DNA of 64,000 nt, taken from the NCBI GenBank assembly GCA_965153455.1, contig OZ234497.1, positions 14,866,302 through 14,930,301 on the forward strand, read 5' to 3'. This DNA is from Sphagnum compactum. Taxonomy: Eukaryota > Bryophyta > Sphagnopsida > Sphagnales. Made by a program: the position numbers and the translations under genes. Below are positions 36,861 to 47,895 of this stretch, in pieces; positions within the stretch are counted from its first letter, which is position 1, and every line of letters begins with the position of its first letter. The notes below the pieces were generated by a model. It was given only the letters and a program-made list of their open reading frames with translations. It ran no database searches and was not told the origin of the DNA.

Positions 36861-39724
36861 GTCATTATTTGACTAAAAATTGATTGTCACATGGCATCAT
36901 ATAATTGAGCATGAAAATATTTTCCTAGTTCTAGATTGTCACGTGTCAATTCATAAGTGATTAATAAAATCTTGAATCCATCTTAGGTTACCAGGTGGTA
37001 GCAAGACACTAATCAAAATAAATTATAATTATATTTAAAATTATATTTTGGCTATTGAAGATGTCTTGTAATCATGGAGGACATAGTCTTAAATAACATT
37101 TACAACTACACAATTTTTGAGAGTAGTGGCAAATACCATGAGACCATATGGATTTGTAAATAATGTAGTTATGGCCAATCATAAATGTGGTTTAGAACTA
37201 TAGCGCTAGCCATTTATGTAGTCATATTTATCATGTTTTGATGTAGTTGATTTGTAGATATTTTACAAAGCATATTCTTCCTTGTGCACCTTCAAATCTT
37301 TAAGTATTGTAGCTTAAAAAAGGTCCAAGTTTATGAGAGTTAATTTTTTACTAAATCCTTATTAACACAGATAAAGTATAAAACTAAACCCCATACAACG
37401 ACCATTCACCATAAAAAACTTTAGTAAAACACAAAGAGAAAAACCTTACACATTTTTGGGATAAGATCACCCATGCATCTAAAACTTGATCTTTATGTGA
37501 GTTACACCCATTGGGAAGCTGATTGCATATGCTTGAGGACTTTGTTCAATGGAGATCACTCACCAAAACAAATACATTTTATTTTTTGTTGTGAGCACTT
37601 TCACAATCTAAAGAACACATAAGTTTATTATGACATAGATTTGTTATGTAAAAGGTTTATCCAAAGTGTGACACAAAGTAGCAACATGAAACTATGACAA
37701 GATGACTATCTCCTCAAGTCTCCATCCATAACCCATTATATAATTATCATCTTCTTATGAACAAGTCATTCAATTATTAATAATCTTTGTCCCTAGAATT
37801 AGACAAGTTCATATATTCATTTCCAACTATTTCTAACCCAAAATAATTAACTAAATTATTCATATAAGTGCGAGCTTATGCCCCTAATCAAAGACCCTCA
37901 AGATAGGCCCCATTAGTCAAATTATTTATTTTCTACTTGTCCCTCTTCTTACCTTTCGGCCTCATGATTAGTATTATTTTTAAAAACTTACAATCCTTAT
38001 CCCTAGTAACCAATTTTGGTGTTACAATACCTCCCAAGATTTGCCCTTCCCTTAGGCATTCCACACATAGGACTAACCGATCTTACTTCTATCAATACCC
38101 ATGTTTGACATCCAACTCCTTGACAAGAGTAACTATATTCTTCCATTTAAGAGGTTCGAGAGATTTAACGATGGAATTTGTTTGGAGGAAGGTCCTCCTA
38201 TTAGGGCATTATGTAATGGAAACCTAGGATGATAGTTGAGGTCCAAAGCATAATGGAACGACACTAAACACCCCTTGAACAAGCTTTGTTCGGCACATTT
38301 TCTTGGCCAACAATGCTCAACCTTGCATAAAGTCACATGATTTTGTTGCAGGGTGTGATTGGTTTGAGCTTTACTTTTAGGCTAAATAAATAAAATTTTT
38401 ATTGTTATTCAACATTTAAAAAAATGTTGATGGTTGGTATCCTCACTCTTTTAAAAAAGAATTGGGGTTAGATAATGGTTATATTTTAATGGTTAGAAGA
38501 TCATTTTGAATTTGAATTATGATTAGGACATTTTTAGAGGTATAATAGGATCGAATTGATTTATCAATACTATTTTATTATGGTGATGATCATTTTTGAA
38601 TGATTTTTAAAATTTTAATAAAAGAAGATTATGTTATAAGGGAAAAAAGCCAAAAAATTTCAGAAGCAAGAGAGAGTTAATGACTGAGTTTTTCTTTTGA
38701 ACAAATGTTATTTTGATTTTTGTTTTTCAAGAAATATTTTTGATAAAACACATATTAGAGTTTTAAAGAAAATAATTCAGAAGTAATCAAAACAATAACC
38801 AAAACAATGAATGTTGAATTGTGTTTTTTTTGGGGTGCAAACTACATAAGAGAAAAACAAAATAATACGGATTCAATAATAATAACACAGAATATTCTTG
38901 AAAACCCCAAGGGCCTTAAAAAAATAGCCCTCATAACCAAAGGTCCATGGTTATGACGGACCTCCCTCTGACCCTAAGCCCTGTGAAGGTAAGAACCTTC
39001 TCATCACCAAAGGGGTCTCACAAGTGTGACAAGTAGTCTACACCATGGGTAATGGCCAGTGTGCACTGACCATGGTTATCAGAGTATTCCAAACCCATGG
39101 GTTAATGGTCAATGATACTGGCCTTTTTGTTATTCACCAATTAGGCTACTGGGTGTTTCTCTAGCGTCAGCCAGGTAGCTAGCTAGCTAGCTAGCCACCT
39201 TAAAACCCTAAACCCACTTACCACTAACCTTTAAGCTAGAAAGGCTTCCAACAAGTTTGTACATGGTGAGATAATCTAGTCAAGCTAACCCAACCCCAAC
39301 AGTGAAGAATTGCAAAGCTACCTTCGTGTTGTTGTTGACATCTCCAACCAAGTAAGTAAGTTGTAGTAGCTACCTTCGTGTATGAAGGAAGGTAGTTTGT
39401 TTTGTTTGTTTTGTATTGTATTGTATTGTAGTTATGAGATCCACCCAACAGGGATGCTTCAGATCGTGTGTGTTCTTGGTGTCTTTGGAAAGCTCTTGAC
39501 AAGGAGTGGGGCTTGGTTCCATGACATTTTTGGACTTGTGGTGCAAAAGGTTCTTTGAATATTGAATGAGTTCTTCACTAAAAATTTTAAAATTAAAATT
39601 GTAGCTGAAAATTTGGGAGGAATTGGAATGTGGCTGTGGTGTTCTTTGAAAGCTCTTAATGAGCAGGATTAAATGGAATTTATTTTGGTAAGACTTGGAT
39701 TCAGAATGTGAGAGATAAATTTAT
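36861..39724. other. Intergenic, nothing recognised
   Basis: No intact gene is seen. Frames at 37,937-38,227 (plus) and 38,133-38,336 (minus) overlap on opposite strands and carry no identifiable motif. The rest is AT-rich, with a short AGCT tandem run near 39,178-39,193. Confidence 0.45.
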
Positions 39725-40225
39725 TAATTAATATTGGGTTTCACCTTGGTAACCCATTGTGTAAGAAGTAAGTCCTCTATTATAGGTGTATATATGTAAG
39801 GAAAATAGGCAACTAACTACCAGGTAAGTACTTGAGTACATGGTTTATAGTTCAAACTTTATACATATATGTAAGGCTTATCTTTACTACCTACTAATAA
39901 TAACAATCGGGGCAAGTGGGTTGTTCGTAGGTGGTTTAAAAAAACAACCCAGATCATTAGTAGAAAAACCCCATTTTTCGACTTGTCTTAGTCTACTAAA
40001 AGTGTCTTTTGCGACTATTTTTTGATAAAAATAGTCGCAAAAGACACTTTTAGTAGACTAAGACAAGTCGAAAAATGGGGTTTTTCTACTAGTGGATGAT
40101 AACCACCGTGGTTAGCTAGTAGGGAACTGGAACCCAACAGAAAACTGTTTCCTGATCACTTATCATCCATCCTTCATAGGTGTGCACACCGGTGAGTTGC
40201 TGGTTTACTCTGGCTGAATCAACCC
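39725..40225 (-). repeat. Dispersed repeat family A, copy 3 (interrupted)
   Basis: In reverse orientation this matches copies 1 and 2: reading on the minus strand from 40,225 it has GATTCAGCCAGAGT, GAAGGATGGATGAT, GTTTTCTGTTGGGTTCC, CTAGCTAACCACGGTGG, the AACAACCCA-GTTGTT region, and finally TTACCAAGGTGAA. The copy is split by the 140-bp palindromic element at 39,955-40,094, so this copy was in place before that insertion. Confidence 0.75.
39955..40094. mobile_element. 140-bp near-perfect palindromic CACTA-type MITE
   Basis: Two 68-bp arms (39,955-40,022 and 40,027-40,094) are complementary except at the third base, around a TGAT centre. The termini read CATTAGTAG on the left and, in reverse complement, CACTAGTAG on the right, the CACTA signature of CMC/En-Spm elements. 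The element is flanked by a 3-bp direct duplication GAT (39,952-39,954 and 40,095-40,097), the target-site length typical of CACTA elements. It carries no coding sequence. It is nested in dispersed repeat copy 3. Near identity of the arms fits either recent insertion or ongoing arm homogenisation. Confidence 0.9.
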
Positions 40226-40576
40226 AGCCAGATTTTTAAAGAGCTTGAACCAAAAATAAAGAAGTAGGGTTTAGGGTTTAGAGTGATCCATGTGGGTCTA
40301 GAGTTTGTGAAGTAGCATTAAATTTTTTTAAAAAATCATTGACCTGTAGAAAATGGAAAACTCTCAGGATTGGATTTTGTGTGCAAATCTCTCTACTACT
40401 ACCCTTTGATCCTGTTTCTCCTTATATATATGTCTTTGCTGCCCAAGTGAAGTTGGGCGGGTGGTGGCCGTAGGTTCTTTGTTTCTTTCTGGCAACCTAA
40501 ACCTCGAAGAAAGTTCAAGAATCATACAATAGAAGAGTTTTGGGGGCGGGGGTCGTGACAACACTATGAAAAATTT

Positions 40577-40703
40577 AAGCACTCTCAGACAAAAAAGGGT
40601 GACAACAATGCAAAATAAAGAACTCCCAAGCACTCTCCGACAAAAAGGGTGACAACAATGCAAAATAAAGCACTTCAACAAAGGTGACACTGCAAAGTAA
40701 AAA
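40577..40703 (+). repeat. 51-bp tandem repeat, two and a half units
   Basis: Units at 40,577-40,627 and 40,628-40,678 share AAGCACTCTC-GACAAAAA and GGGTGACAACAATGCAAAAT with only a few differences. A diverged partial third unit follows to about 40,703. Confidence 0.85.
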
Positions 40704-42119
40704 GTTCTGAAACAGAATGTACTTCTACTTACCTTACCCTAAGGTCAGTTTCAAATCATTATGTAATTCTCAAATTAATGAAATGAAAATTTGTGAAACT
40801 ATGAAGTTAGACATGTTGAAAATCATCATAATTATCGCAGACTACACTCTGAATATTAGTAGATGATGGAAAATAATATAATTTCAAAACTAAAAAAAAA
40901 ATTCATTTTCACACACACACACACACAAAAACACGCCCACACACACAAAGAAGACTAGTGAAATCTTTACTCATAAATTTGTTTTCAAATGAAAAATATT
41001 CATCACAAACTTATAGGTTTCATGGGTTTGTTCCAAATCCATGCAAAACTTTTATACAAAATCATACACACGACTTTCATGTTTAAATAATGCATGACAT
41101 TCATGTGTAAACAAATTAACCCATGAATTAGTTCAGAGCAATTTAGCAATTTCAGACAAGCTTATCCTTCCTTCATTTATCTGGAGGGGTACGAAGTCAG
41201 AAAGTTTCTACTTGTATTGTGAAATAAGTGTTGGTTGGGGTTCTGGAAAAACATGGGTGGTGGTGGTGGTGGTGGTCATATATGAACAACAATGAGGAGA
41301 ATTGCATGAAAAAGAGGGCTCCAGTCTTGAAGCATTGAATAATTTTGGGTTCTTGGGTTTTATCAAATTCTGAATAAGAGGAGATGCATGCACATAGGTA
41401 GGCCTACTTCATTTTATTTTCTTCAAGTTAAGTTAGATTTCCTAACCTAGTTTCGTGCGCGCGCGTGCGTGTGTGTCTAACCTCTAAGGTTTTCAAGGAG
41501 AGAGAATGGGGAAGTGAGGGGTTGGGGGGGGAGGGAGAGAGACCACCTACACACACACACTAGAGGTGATATCAATTTTGCAATCTTCAAAGCTAAGTAT
41601 TTCCTCAAATAGTTGGCACTTCATGTACCTAACAAAAGTTTGATGAATGGGAGGAGTTCAAGGGAGTAGGAGGGTAAGTAAGTTAACATTGAGCATGGCC
41701 ACACAAAGAAAGGCCATGCATGAGTTTGTAACAAACAATATGTGTGACCAACTCAAATGGATGATGATATTTGGATGAAGAGTTGTTAATTTTATGAGTC
41801 CCCACAATTTATATTCATCCCTAATCCCCCAACCCCCACCCCTACAAATTTTTCAATTTTTTCAATTGTTGTTGGAGCATTTCATTTTTCTAACAATTAG
41901 GTACCTATATGAACAACATAGGTTAGGTAGGTCTCTAGGATTTTAGGTAAACTGTAATATTAGAAAAGCATAGAGGTATGGCCAAATTCTTGGGTCCTAT
42001 ATAGAGCCATGCTAAGCTATTTTACACATGCCTAGTTTAGCATGCCTAGTCTACTTTGGCGGCTTGTCTAGGTGAGAGCATTTATAGGGAAACAAACCCA
42101 CCGCTCACCCCCAGAAAAA
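40704..42119. other. Intergenic with simple repeats
   Basis: (AC)n lies at 40,911-40,926, (GGT)n near 41,256-41,275 and a GCGCGCGTGCGTGTGTG tract near 41,457-41,474. No gene is recognised. Confidence 0.5.
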
Positions 42120-42365
42120 AACAAGCAAAAAAAAAGAACAAAAGGGGGGAAAAAAAATAGGGGGGGAGGGTTTTTGGGAGGGGGGCCGGGGGGGGGGGGG
42201 GGAGAGGGTGGGAGTGAAAAAACAACGGATAAGTAAAAGGTGGGGTTCACTGCCGTTAGATCCGGGATCTGACGTGCAGGAATAGAGGAAGGAAGCAATG
42301 AGGAAGCTCAGAGTTTTTTCCTTCTTAGTAAATCCGATCGTCTTCATCCTCATCACTTTTGCGGC

Positions 42366-42410
<45 letters not shown>

Positions 42411-43641
42411 TCAGTTCCAGTTTCTTGCATCAATTTTCCATCTCTTTCTTCTTTCTTTCTTGTTGTTGTTTAGCTGCTAAAGAATTTCTTTATTTTGCCT
42501 AAGATTGCTTAGATTTTTGTTTGTCTCCCTGAAGTGTCGTTGTTGCTGTTGTTTTATTTTGTTTTGTTTTCAGTTTTGTGTTGTTTTGGTGGTGGTGGTG
42601 TTGTCGTTGTTGAAACCAGGGAGGGACTTTGCTTCTTCTTCTTTCCTTTCTAGCAAAGGAAGGTGAGTCTTCTTCTTCTTCTTCTCTCATCAAGCTCCTC
42701 TTTTTCTTCTTCATTGGCGTGTTTTTTTGGGGTGTGTGTTTTTGTTTGTTTTCCAGGTGTGAGTGTGTGTGTGTGTGTTTTGGGGAAGTTTTGGGTCGGG
42801 AATAATTTGTTGTAGGGTGTTTTGGAGTTCTCAGGCTTTTGTAGTTACAACACCCGTTTGTGTTTTTTCCATTGTGTCCAGAATGTGCTGGTTTGGGTTT
42901 TGGGTGGTTTTGAGGAAAGATGATTGAGAAGCAAAAAAGCAGTTACTCTCTCCTCACATCCTCACATCATCATCATCATCATCATCATCACTGGCAGTCG
43001 AAAGTTTTCCTTTGCAAGCAATCTGTATGTCTGTCTGTCTTGTGGCGATCACTTTGTTTTTGGTTTGACAATTGGAGCAGAGCTTACTTGCACAAGCAGT
43101 CCAAGGATTTCTTCACCTGTCAAGAGTTGGAGTTGTTGTTGTTGCATCATCTAACATGCTGTGTTTTTTTTTCCCGGGTTTGGTGCTTCTGGGTGGGGGT
43201 TATCTTTTAAACATCTATGTGATTGTGGATCCATGTGATTGTGGATCATGAAACTGTGACTGTTATTTTCAGGGAGGATTTGGATTTGAAAGCTGCAGCA
43301 GCTGAGTAAATGTTTGTTTGGGGGATTTTGGAGGATGGCAGGTAATGGTGGATGCAGAAGGAAGGCAACAACAACAGTTAAACATTGCAGTAGCAGTAGT
43401 ACGAGGAGGTACATATCTGGTGGAAGCCGGAATTGTTGATTCAAATATTTGGAGCGGAAAGGGGAAAAAAAAGAAAAGAAGGGGGGGAGGGGTTTCCTGA
43501 GCTGCTTCTGGTTCCCTCATGTGCTGCCTAATCTTGAAGAGGAACAAGGGGAAATTAAGAGAGACAAGCAGAGGTTACAATTGCAGACACACTAAAGTCG
43601 CCGATTAGGCGAAAAAGGAAGAGGGGTGGGGGGAAAAGACC
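42120..43641 (+). promoter_or_regulatory. Promoter and leader region of the bZIP gene
   Basis: Upstream of the bZIP ATG are, in order: dense G runs (42,146-42,205), a C run joined to a CT microsatellite (42,366-42,404), pyrimidine-rich leader-like sequence, a consensus donor (AAGGAAG|GTGAGT near 42,661), and (CAT)n at about 42,965-42,990. A leader intron ending before 43,641 is likely but its acceptor was not fixed. A direct repeat CATGTGATTGTGGATC-like occurs twice at 43,213-43,249. Short upstream frames exist but none resembles the conserved sucrose-control peptide of group S bZIPs. Confidence 0.5.
42376..42404. repeat. (CT)n microsatellite
   Basis: About 14 CT units directly follow a 13-base C run, in the bZIP leader or promoter. 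Confidence 0.95.
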
Positions 43642-46190
43642 ATGGAGAGAATCTCTTCTTTTGATGATATTCTGGGGACTTATTGGAAGCTTGATCCACA
43701 AGGTGAGGGACAAAACACTGGAGCTGCTGCGGGTGTGCCTCCTCTTCTGCATGGAGCTTCAGAAGCTTTGAAGTTGGGGTTGTCTTATGGGGATGACAAG
43801 GTGGGGGGCGTGATGAACCGCAGTGCATCTGAGTGGGCCTTCCAAGAGTTTCTGAAAGAGCATATGGCAGCAGCAGCAGCAAGTGTGACTGCTGCACCGC
43901 AGTTAGGATATGGCAGAAAACCTGTAATTTATGAGGAGAGTGAAGATGACGAGAAGGAGGCTGACAGTGATGAAGTTTCAGGTGCATCTGCTGCTGCTGC
44001 TGCTGCCCCTCATGTCATAGCTGCTCCGGATCAAGAGGTGATGAGACCCAGTAGCAGCAGGAGCATCATGGCTGATGATGTTGAAGTCACAGGTGCATTG
44101 AATCCCTTGTTTTCTGGTTTGCGGGATGAAGTGAATCGTGGTGATCAGACAAGCAACCCACAAGAGTACGAGCATTTTCTCAAGTATAAGCTGGACTTGG
44201 CTTGTGCAGCTGTAGCCCTCACTCGGGTCTGTCTCCTAACCTTCTCATTTTGTTTCTGTTTCAAGCTGCAAACATTTAGACACCAACCTGCCAGAAAAAA
44301 ATGGAAAAACAATGCACAGGGCTGCTGCTTGGGTGAAGGCTTTTTCTGTGAGTATTATTGCTATTTTTCTAGCACATGTTTCCACTGTCTGACAGTAGCA
44401 AATGGGTTTGGTGTGGGATGGATCATGTGTGTAAGCAGCCAATTACAGGAGGTGGTCTAAAACTGAGGAGTGCCGCAGCACAGCATCCAATACCAGCGAC
44501 TGATGCCTCTTGTAAGTCTATTGAAAAGAAAATTATGGCCTTTCCTGTTCCGATTCCAATGTGTTCTGGTTTGTGTTACAAATCCTGTAATTGTCAAGCA
44601 GGTTTGTTTTGCTCAAAAGATCTCCTAAATTCTACACCTTTCCTTGGTTGCCATTCCTTTGTAACAACATTGTTACATGTAGGCACTATGGTTCCGTTGC
44701 CAGAATAGTCCTGGTAATGGTGGGAGTTTGATATTTTTGCTTTATGGCTTTCATAACTGTGGCCTGTGTTTGGGAAGAGCATCAGCAAGCAACCTTTGGT
44801 GTTTATATAATTCAAAGTGTTATCTTGTGTAGGTGGAGTGGATACAGTACAGAGAACATCTGCAGGGCCAATTGGGATTCCAGCATTGCCTCCAAAGCCA
44901 CAGTGTGGGGCAGCTTCTGCAGTGCCACAAAGAAAAACCCGACCCATTACAAGTGGGTCAGAGATTTCAGACGATGACCCTGAGATCGAGCATGGCCACA
45001 ACATGAACCTTGGTGATGAAAAGCGGGTCAGGAGGTAGGGTACAATGTGCTTTCCAAAGAATCAGCATTAACAGTTCCTAGATCAAAGTAAAAAACTTTA
45101 GAGGTGTCCAAATCGTTACCAGACCCTGAAAATGAGTACACTTGCAGCTCAAAAGACAGTTTTCTGCTTCAACTTAAAAATCTGACAAATGGGTCAGTCA
45201 AATAAATTGGAGACATTTGATGATATGTGGATGGTGCTCCCTTGTAAGTTTTGAAAGTGTAGAACTGCCACTGTGGGCAAAAGTTGGCTGGTTGTAGGGA
45301 TTGTTGTAGGCACCTGATGATACCTGAGAAAAGATTTGTAGTCTTTTTGTGTTGTTCTGTCAGTGGATTTTGAAGTTCCACTCTGTTGTCAGGATATTTT
45401 TGTCATGTCTTGCTGTGATGCTAAGTCTGAAATGGTGATTTTGTGAAATGGATGTTGCAGGATGTTGTCCAATAGGGAGTCGGCACGGCGGTCCCGCAGG
45501 CGGAAACAAGCACATCTTAGTGAGCTTGAGATGCAGGTTGCGCAGTTACGTGTTGAGAATACGACCCTCGTGAAGCGGTTGACAGACATAAGTCACAAGT
45601 TTAATGAAGCTGCTGTTGATAACCGTGTCCTGAAATCTGATGTGGAGGCATTGCGTGCCAAGGTTAGTCTATTCTCCTCTTTCCCCATCTTACCCCAGCA
45701 GCCTGAAACAAGGTCCTAAATAATGCTGGTTATGACCAGGATCTGTTACAACCTTGCACAACCTTAGTGTGATATATGACAATTTTAGAACTCTAGCATT
45801 CTGGGATTGTTGAATATGCATGCATGGGTGTACGAACTGGAAGTTGACACCAATTTGTGAGCATTGCAGGTGAAGATGGCTGAAGATCTGGTACGAACTA
45901 CCCAGGTACGCATGAATGCACCACAAGGGGGTGTGAGATATGGAACAGGGGGTGGGTATGTCATGGGCTCTGGAGCTGATGCAGGAGCGTACATGGAGCA
46001 GCAACAGGACAATACTACTGAAGGGTGTAAAATGGGGCGCACACCATCAATGCAGCGGGTAGCCAGTTTGGAGCATTTGCAGAAGAGGAGTCGGGTGGGT
46101 GGCTCTTGCAACATGGCGTCCTGGGCTAGTGGCTGGGACTTTGAAGGCCCCTCGTTGGTTGATCATCACTTGGGTGGCAACATATACTAG
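43642..46190 (+). CDS. Group C (Opaque2-like) bZIP transcription factor
   Basis: Five exons: 43,642-44,226, a short exon ending 44,511, 44,833-45,034, 45,461-45,662 and 45,870-46,190; about 445 residues. The N-terminus [16 protein letters not shown] parallels the MDRVFSVDEISDxFW start of group C bZIPs, followed by [16 protein letters not shown], acidic and Ala-rich stretches, and the [12 protein letters not shown] motif at the end of exon 1. Exon 3 carries [10 protein letters not shown] and an acidic [13 protein letters not shown] segment. Exon 4 has the basic region ([16 protein letters not shown], with the Asn and Arg contact residues) and a leucine zipper with heptad Leu. Exon 5 starts VKMAEDLVR, also typical. 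Expected role: nuclear ACGT/G-box binding, usually as heterodimers with group S1 bZIPs in energy and stress signalling (family knowledge). The exon 1-2 junction is uncertain: joining 44,226 to 44,484 keeps frame but has a weak acceptor; joining 44,230 to 44,452 also works. Confidence 0.93.
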
Positions 46191-47895
46191 AGGGGTCAGA
46201 CCAAAGCCAAAATATACATTAATTCAAATTCAAGAGATTTTGTTATTTCCATGCCTTGGCTTTATTGGCTAACTCCAGGCGCATGGTTCCCAATTTATGA
46301 GGATTTGTGCACAAGAGTGCAAGTGGCCACCAGCACCAGCAACAATGATTCATGGAGGCACATGGTTACTCCTACTCTAGGCTTGTAATTTGTAAAAAAA
46401 TTAGGACTGACAAAGGATGGGAGTGAGTTTTTGGGCCTGTTGCAATTTGTTTTTGGGCCCCATTGCCATAAGGTAAACTCCTAATTGGACTATGATGGAT
46501 ATGCAGGCAAAAAGAAAAACTCATGAGTGTATAGGAAGGGTTGCTTGCTGATTCATTCATGATGGTTTAAAACTCGATTTGTGTTTGCAGGAGGAATCAA
46601 ATAGATATTTGAGCTAGAGAGATTATCTGTGTCATCTGTGCTTGTATGTATGACATCAAGTTGGGCACAACTGTTGTGGGTGAGTTTGCAATGGGCTCAA
46701 AACAAGATCTATGGGTGTGTGATCAACACGAAGATAGGAGGAGGAAGACATGTTAATGTGTTTGATTTTGTGGACAAGGCACATCATATTCATAATATTT
46801 TTATCAGTATTAATGGTTGTTAAATTCCTAGTTTTAAGTGTTTCGTCCATTAGTGGCTCATGTTGGCTGTTAAAGAAAGCAAGTTTGGCTATGGTATCTG
46901 ACTTGCAAGCTTATGCTCTCACTTATATTGCCGGATGCTACTGAATTGGCATCAGAGTTTTGGAACAGACCCAAGACAGGATAGGTGGTTATTTTCTGGG
47001 TTGCACATTTGGTTATGCTAGTTCTGCTGTACATACTGGGATTGACACATTCCCAGGTGGAATGGGTCCTCCTGGACCAGTTCAATAATACAGAAATAGC
47101 CATCAAATTTTCTTAGTGTATATTAAGGATGATTTATGTTGATAACTTTGTAGCATCCTTTGCCAGGCCGTGCAAAGGACCTCAACAGAGTTTTTCAAGG
47201 ACTTCTCCAGATTTCAGTATCCAGCTCCCAGCAGGCTCCTTGCAGGGAAACTTCAATGACAGCATATATGTATGAAGGTTTGTGCGGGTATTTGAATTTG
47301 TGAAAGTGAAAATTTCAATTTTTTCTTTCCTTTTTGGAGAAAAATTCCCCACATTACAACAGAAATTTTCAAAAAAATTTGGAGCAAAATTTGAAGCTTT
47401 TTCTGCAATTTAAATGTTTTATTTTATAGATGTGCTGCAAAATAGAGACTTGTCAATGCCATGTTCTCCATATATATACCAAAAATAATTAAGAATTCTA
47501 ATTAAGGTGCATTCACACTTGGTGTTAGGGACTCTAGGGTTGAGTCCTGGAACACCATGCTAGCCATTTAGGACTTAAACCTAGTTGCCATGAAAATTTT
47601 ATGTTAAGCTAGCATGCACTTAACATTGAGCTATGGCCTATTTCACATTGGGTGCCACCTAGGATGCCACCTAGATTTTCATTTAACATTGACTAATCAA
47701 TTTTTGAGTCCAAGCAAATTTTTAATGCAAATATTTTTTAATTTAATTTTTCCTTCAATGCTAGCAGTTTTTCAATTTAAACAAATTTTTCATCTAAGGA
47801 GTTTTCCAATATAAAAAGTTTTTCAATGCAAAAAATTTTCCCCAAAAAATTTAAAATGTAAATAATCTTCAATGAATCATTGATTTTATCTTTTT
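46191..47895. other. bZIP 3' region and intergenic DNA
   Basis: Sequence just after the bZIP stop is probably 3' untranslated. Beyond about 47,100 it becomes AT-rich with no recognised feature up to the Helitron remnant. Confidence 0.5.

Noticed and set aside
37937-38336. Retrotransposon gag/pol fragment
   Set aside because: Overlapping frames on both strands have no zinc knuckle, protease, reverse transcriptase or integrase motif.
42120-42356. Pro-rich minus-strand frames as a cell-wall-type protein
   Set aside because: They arise from G/C homopolymer runs and have no signal peptide plus repeat organisation.
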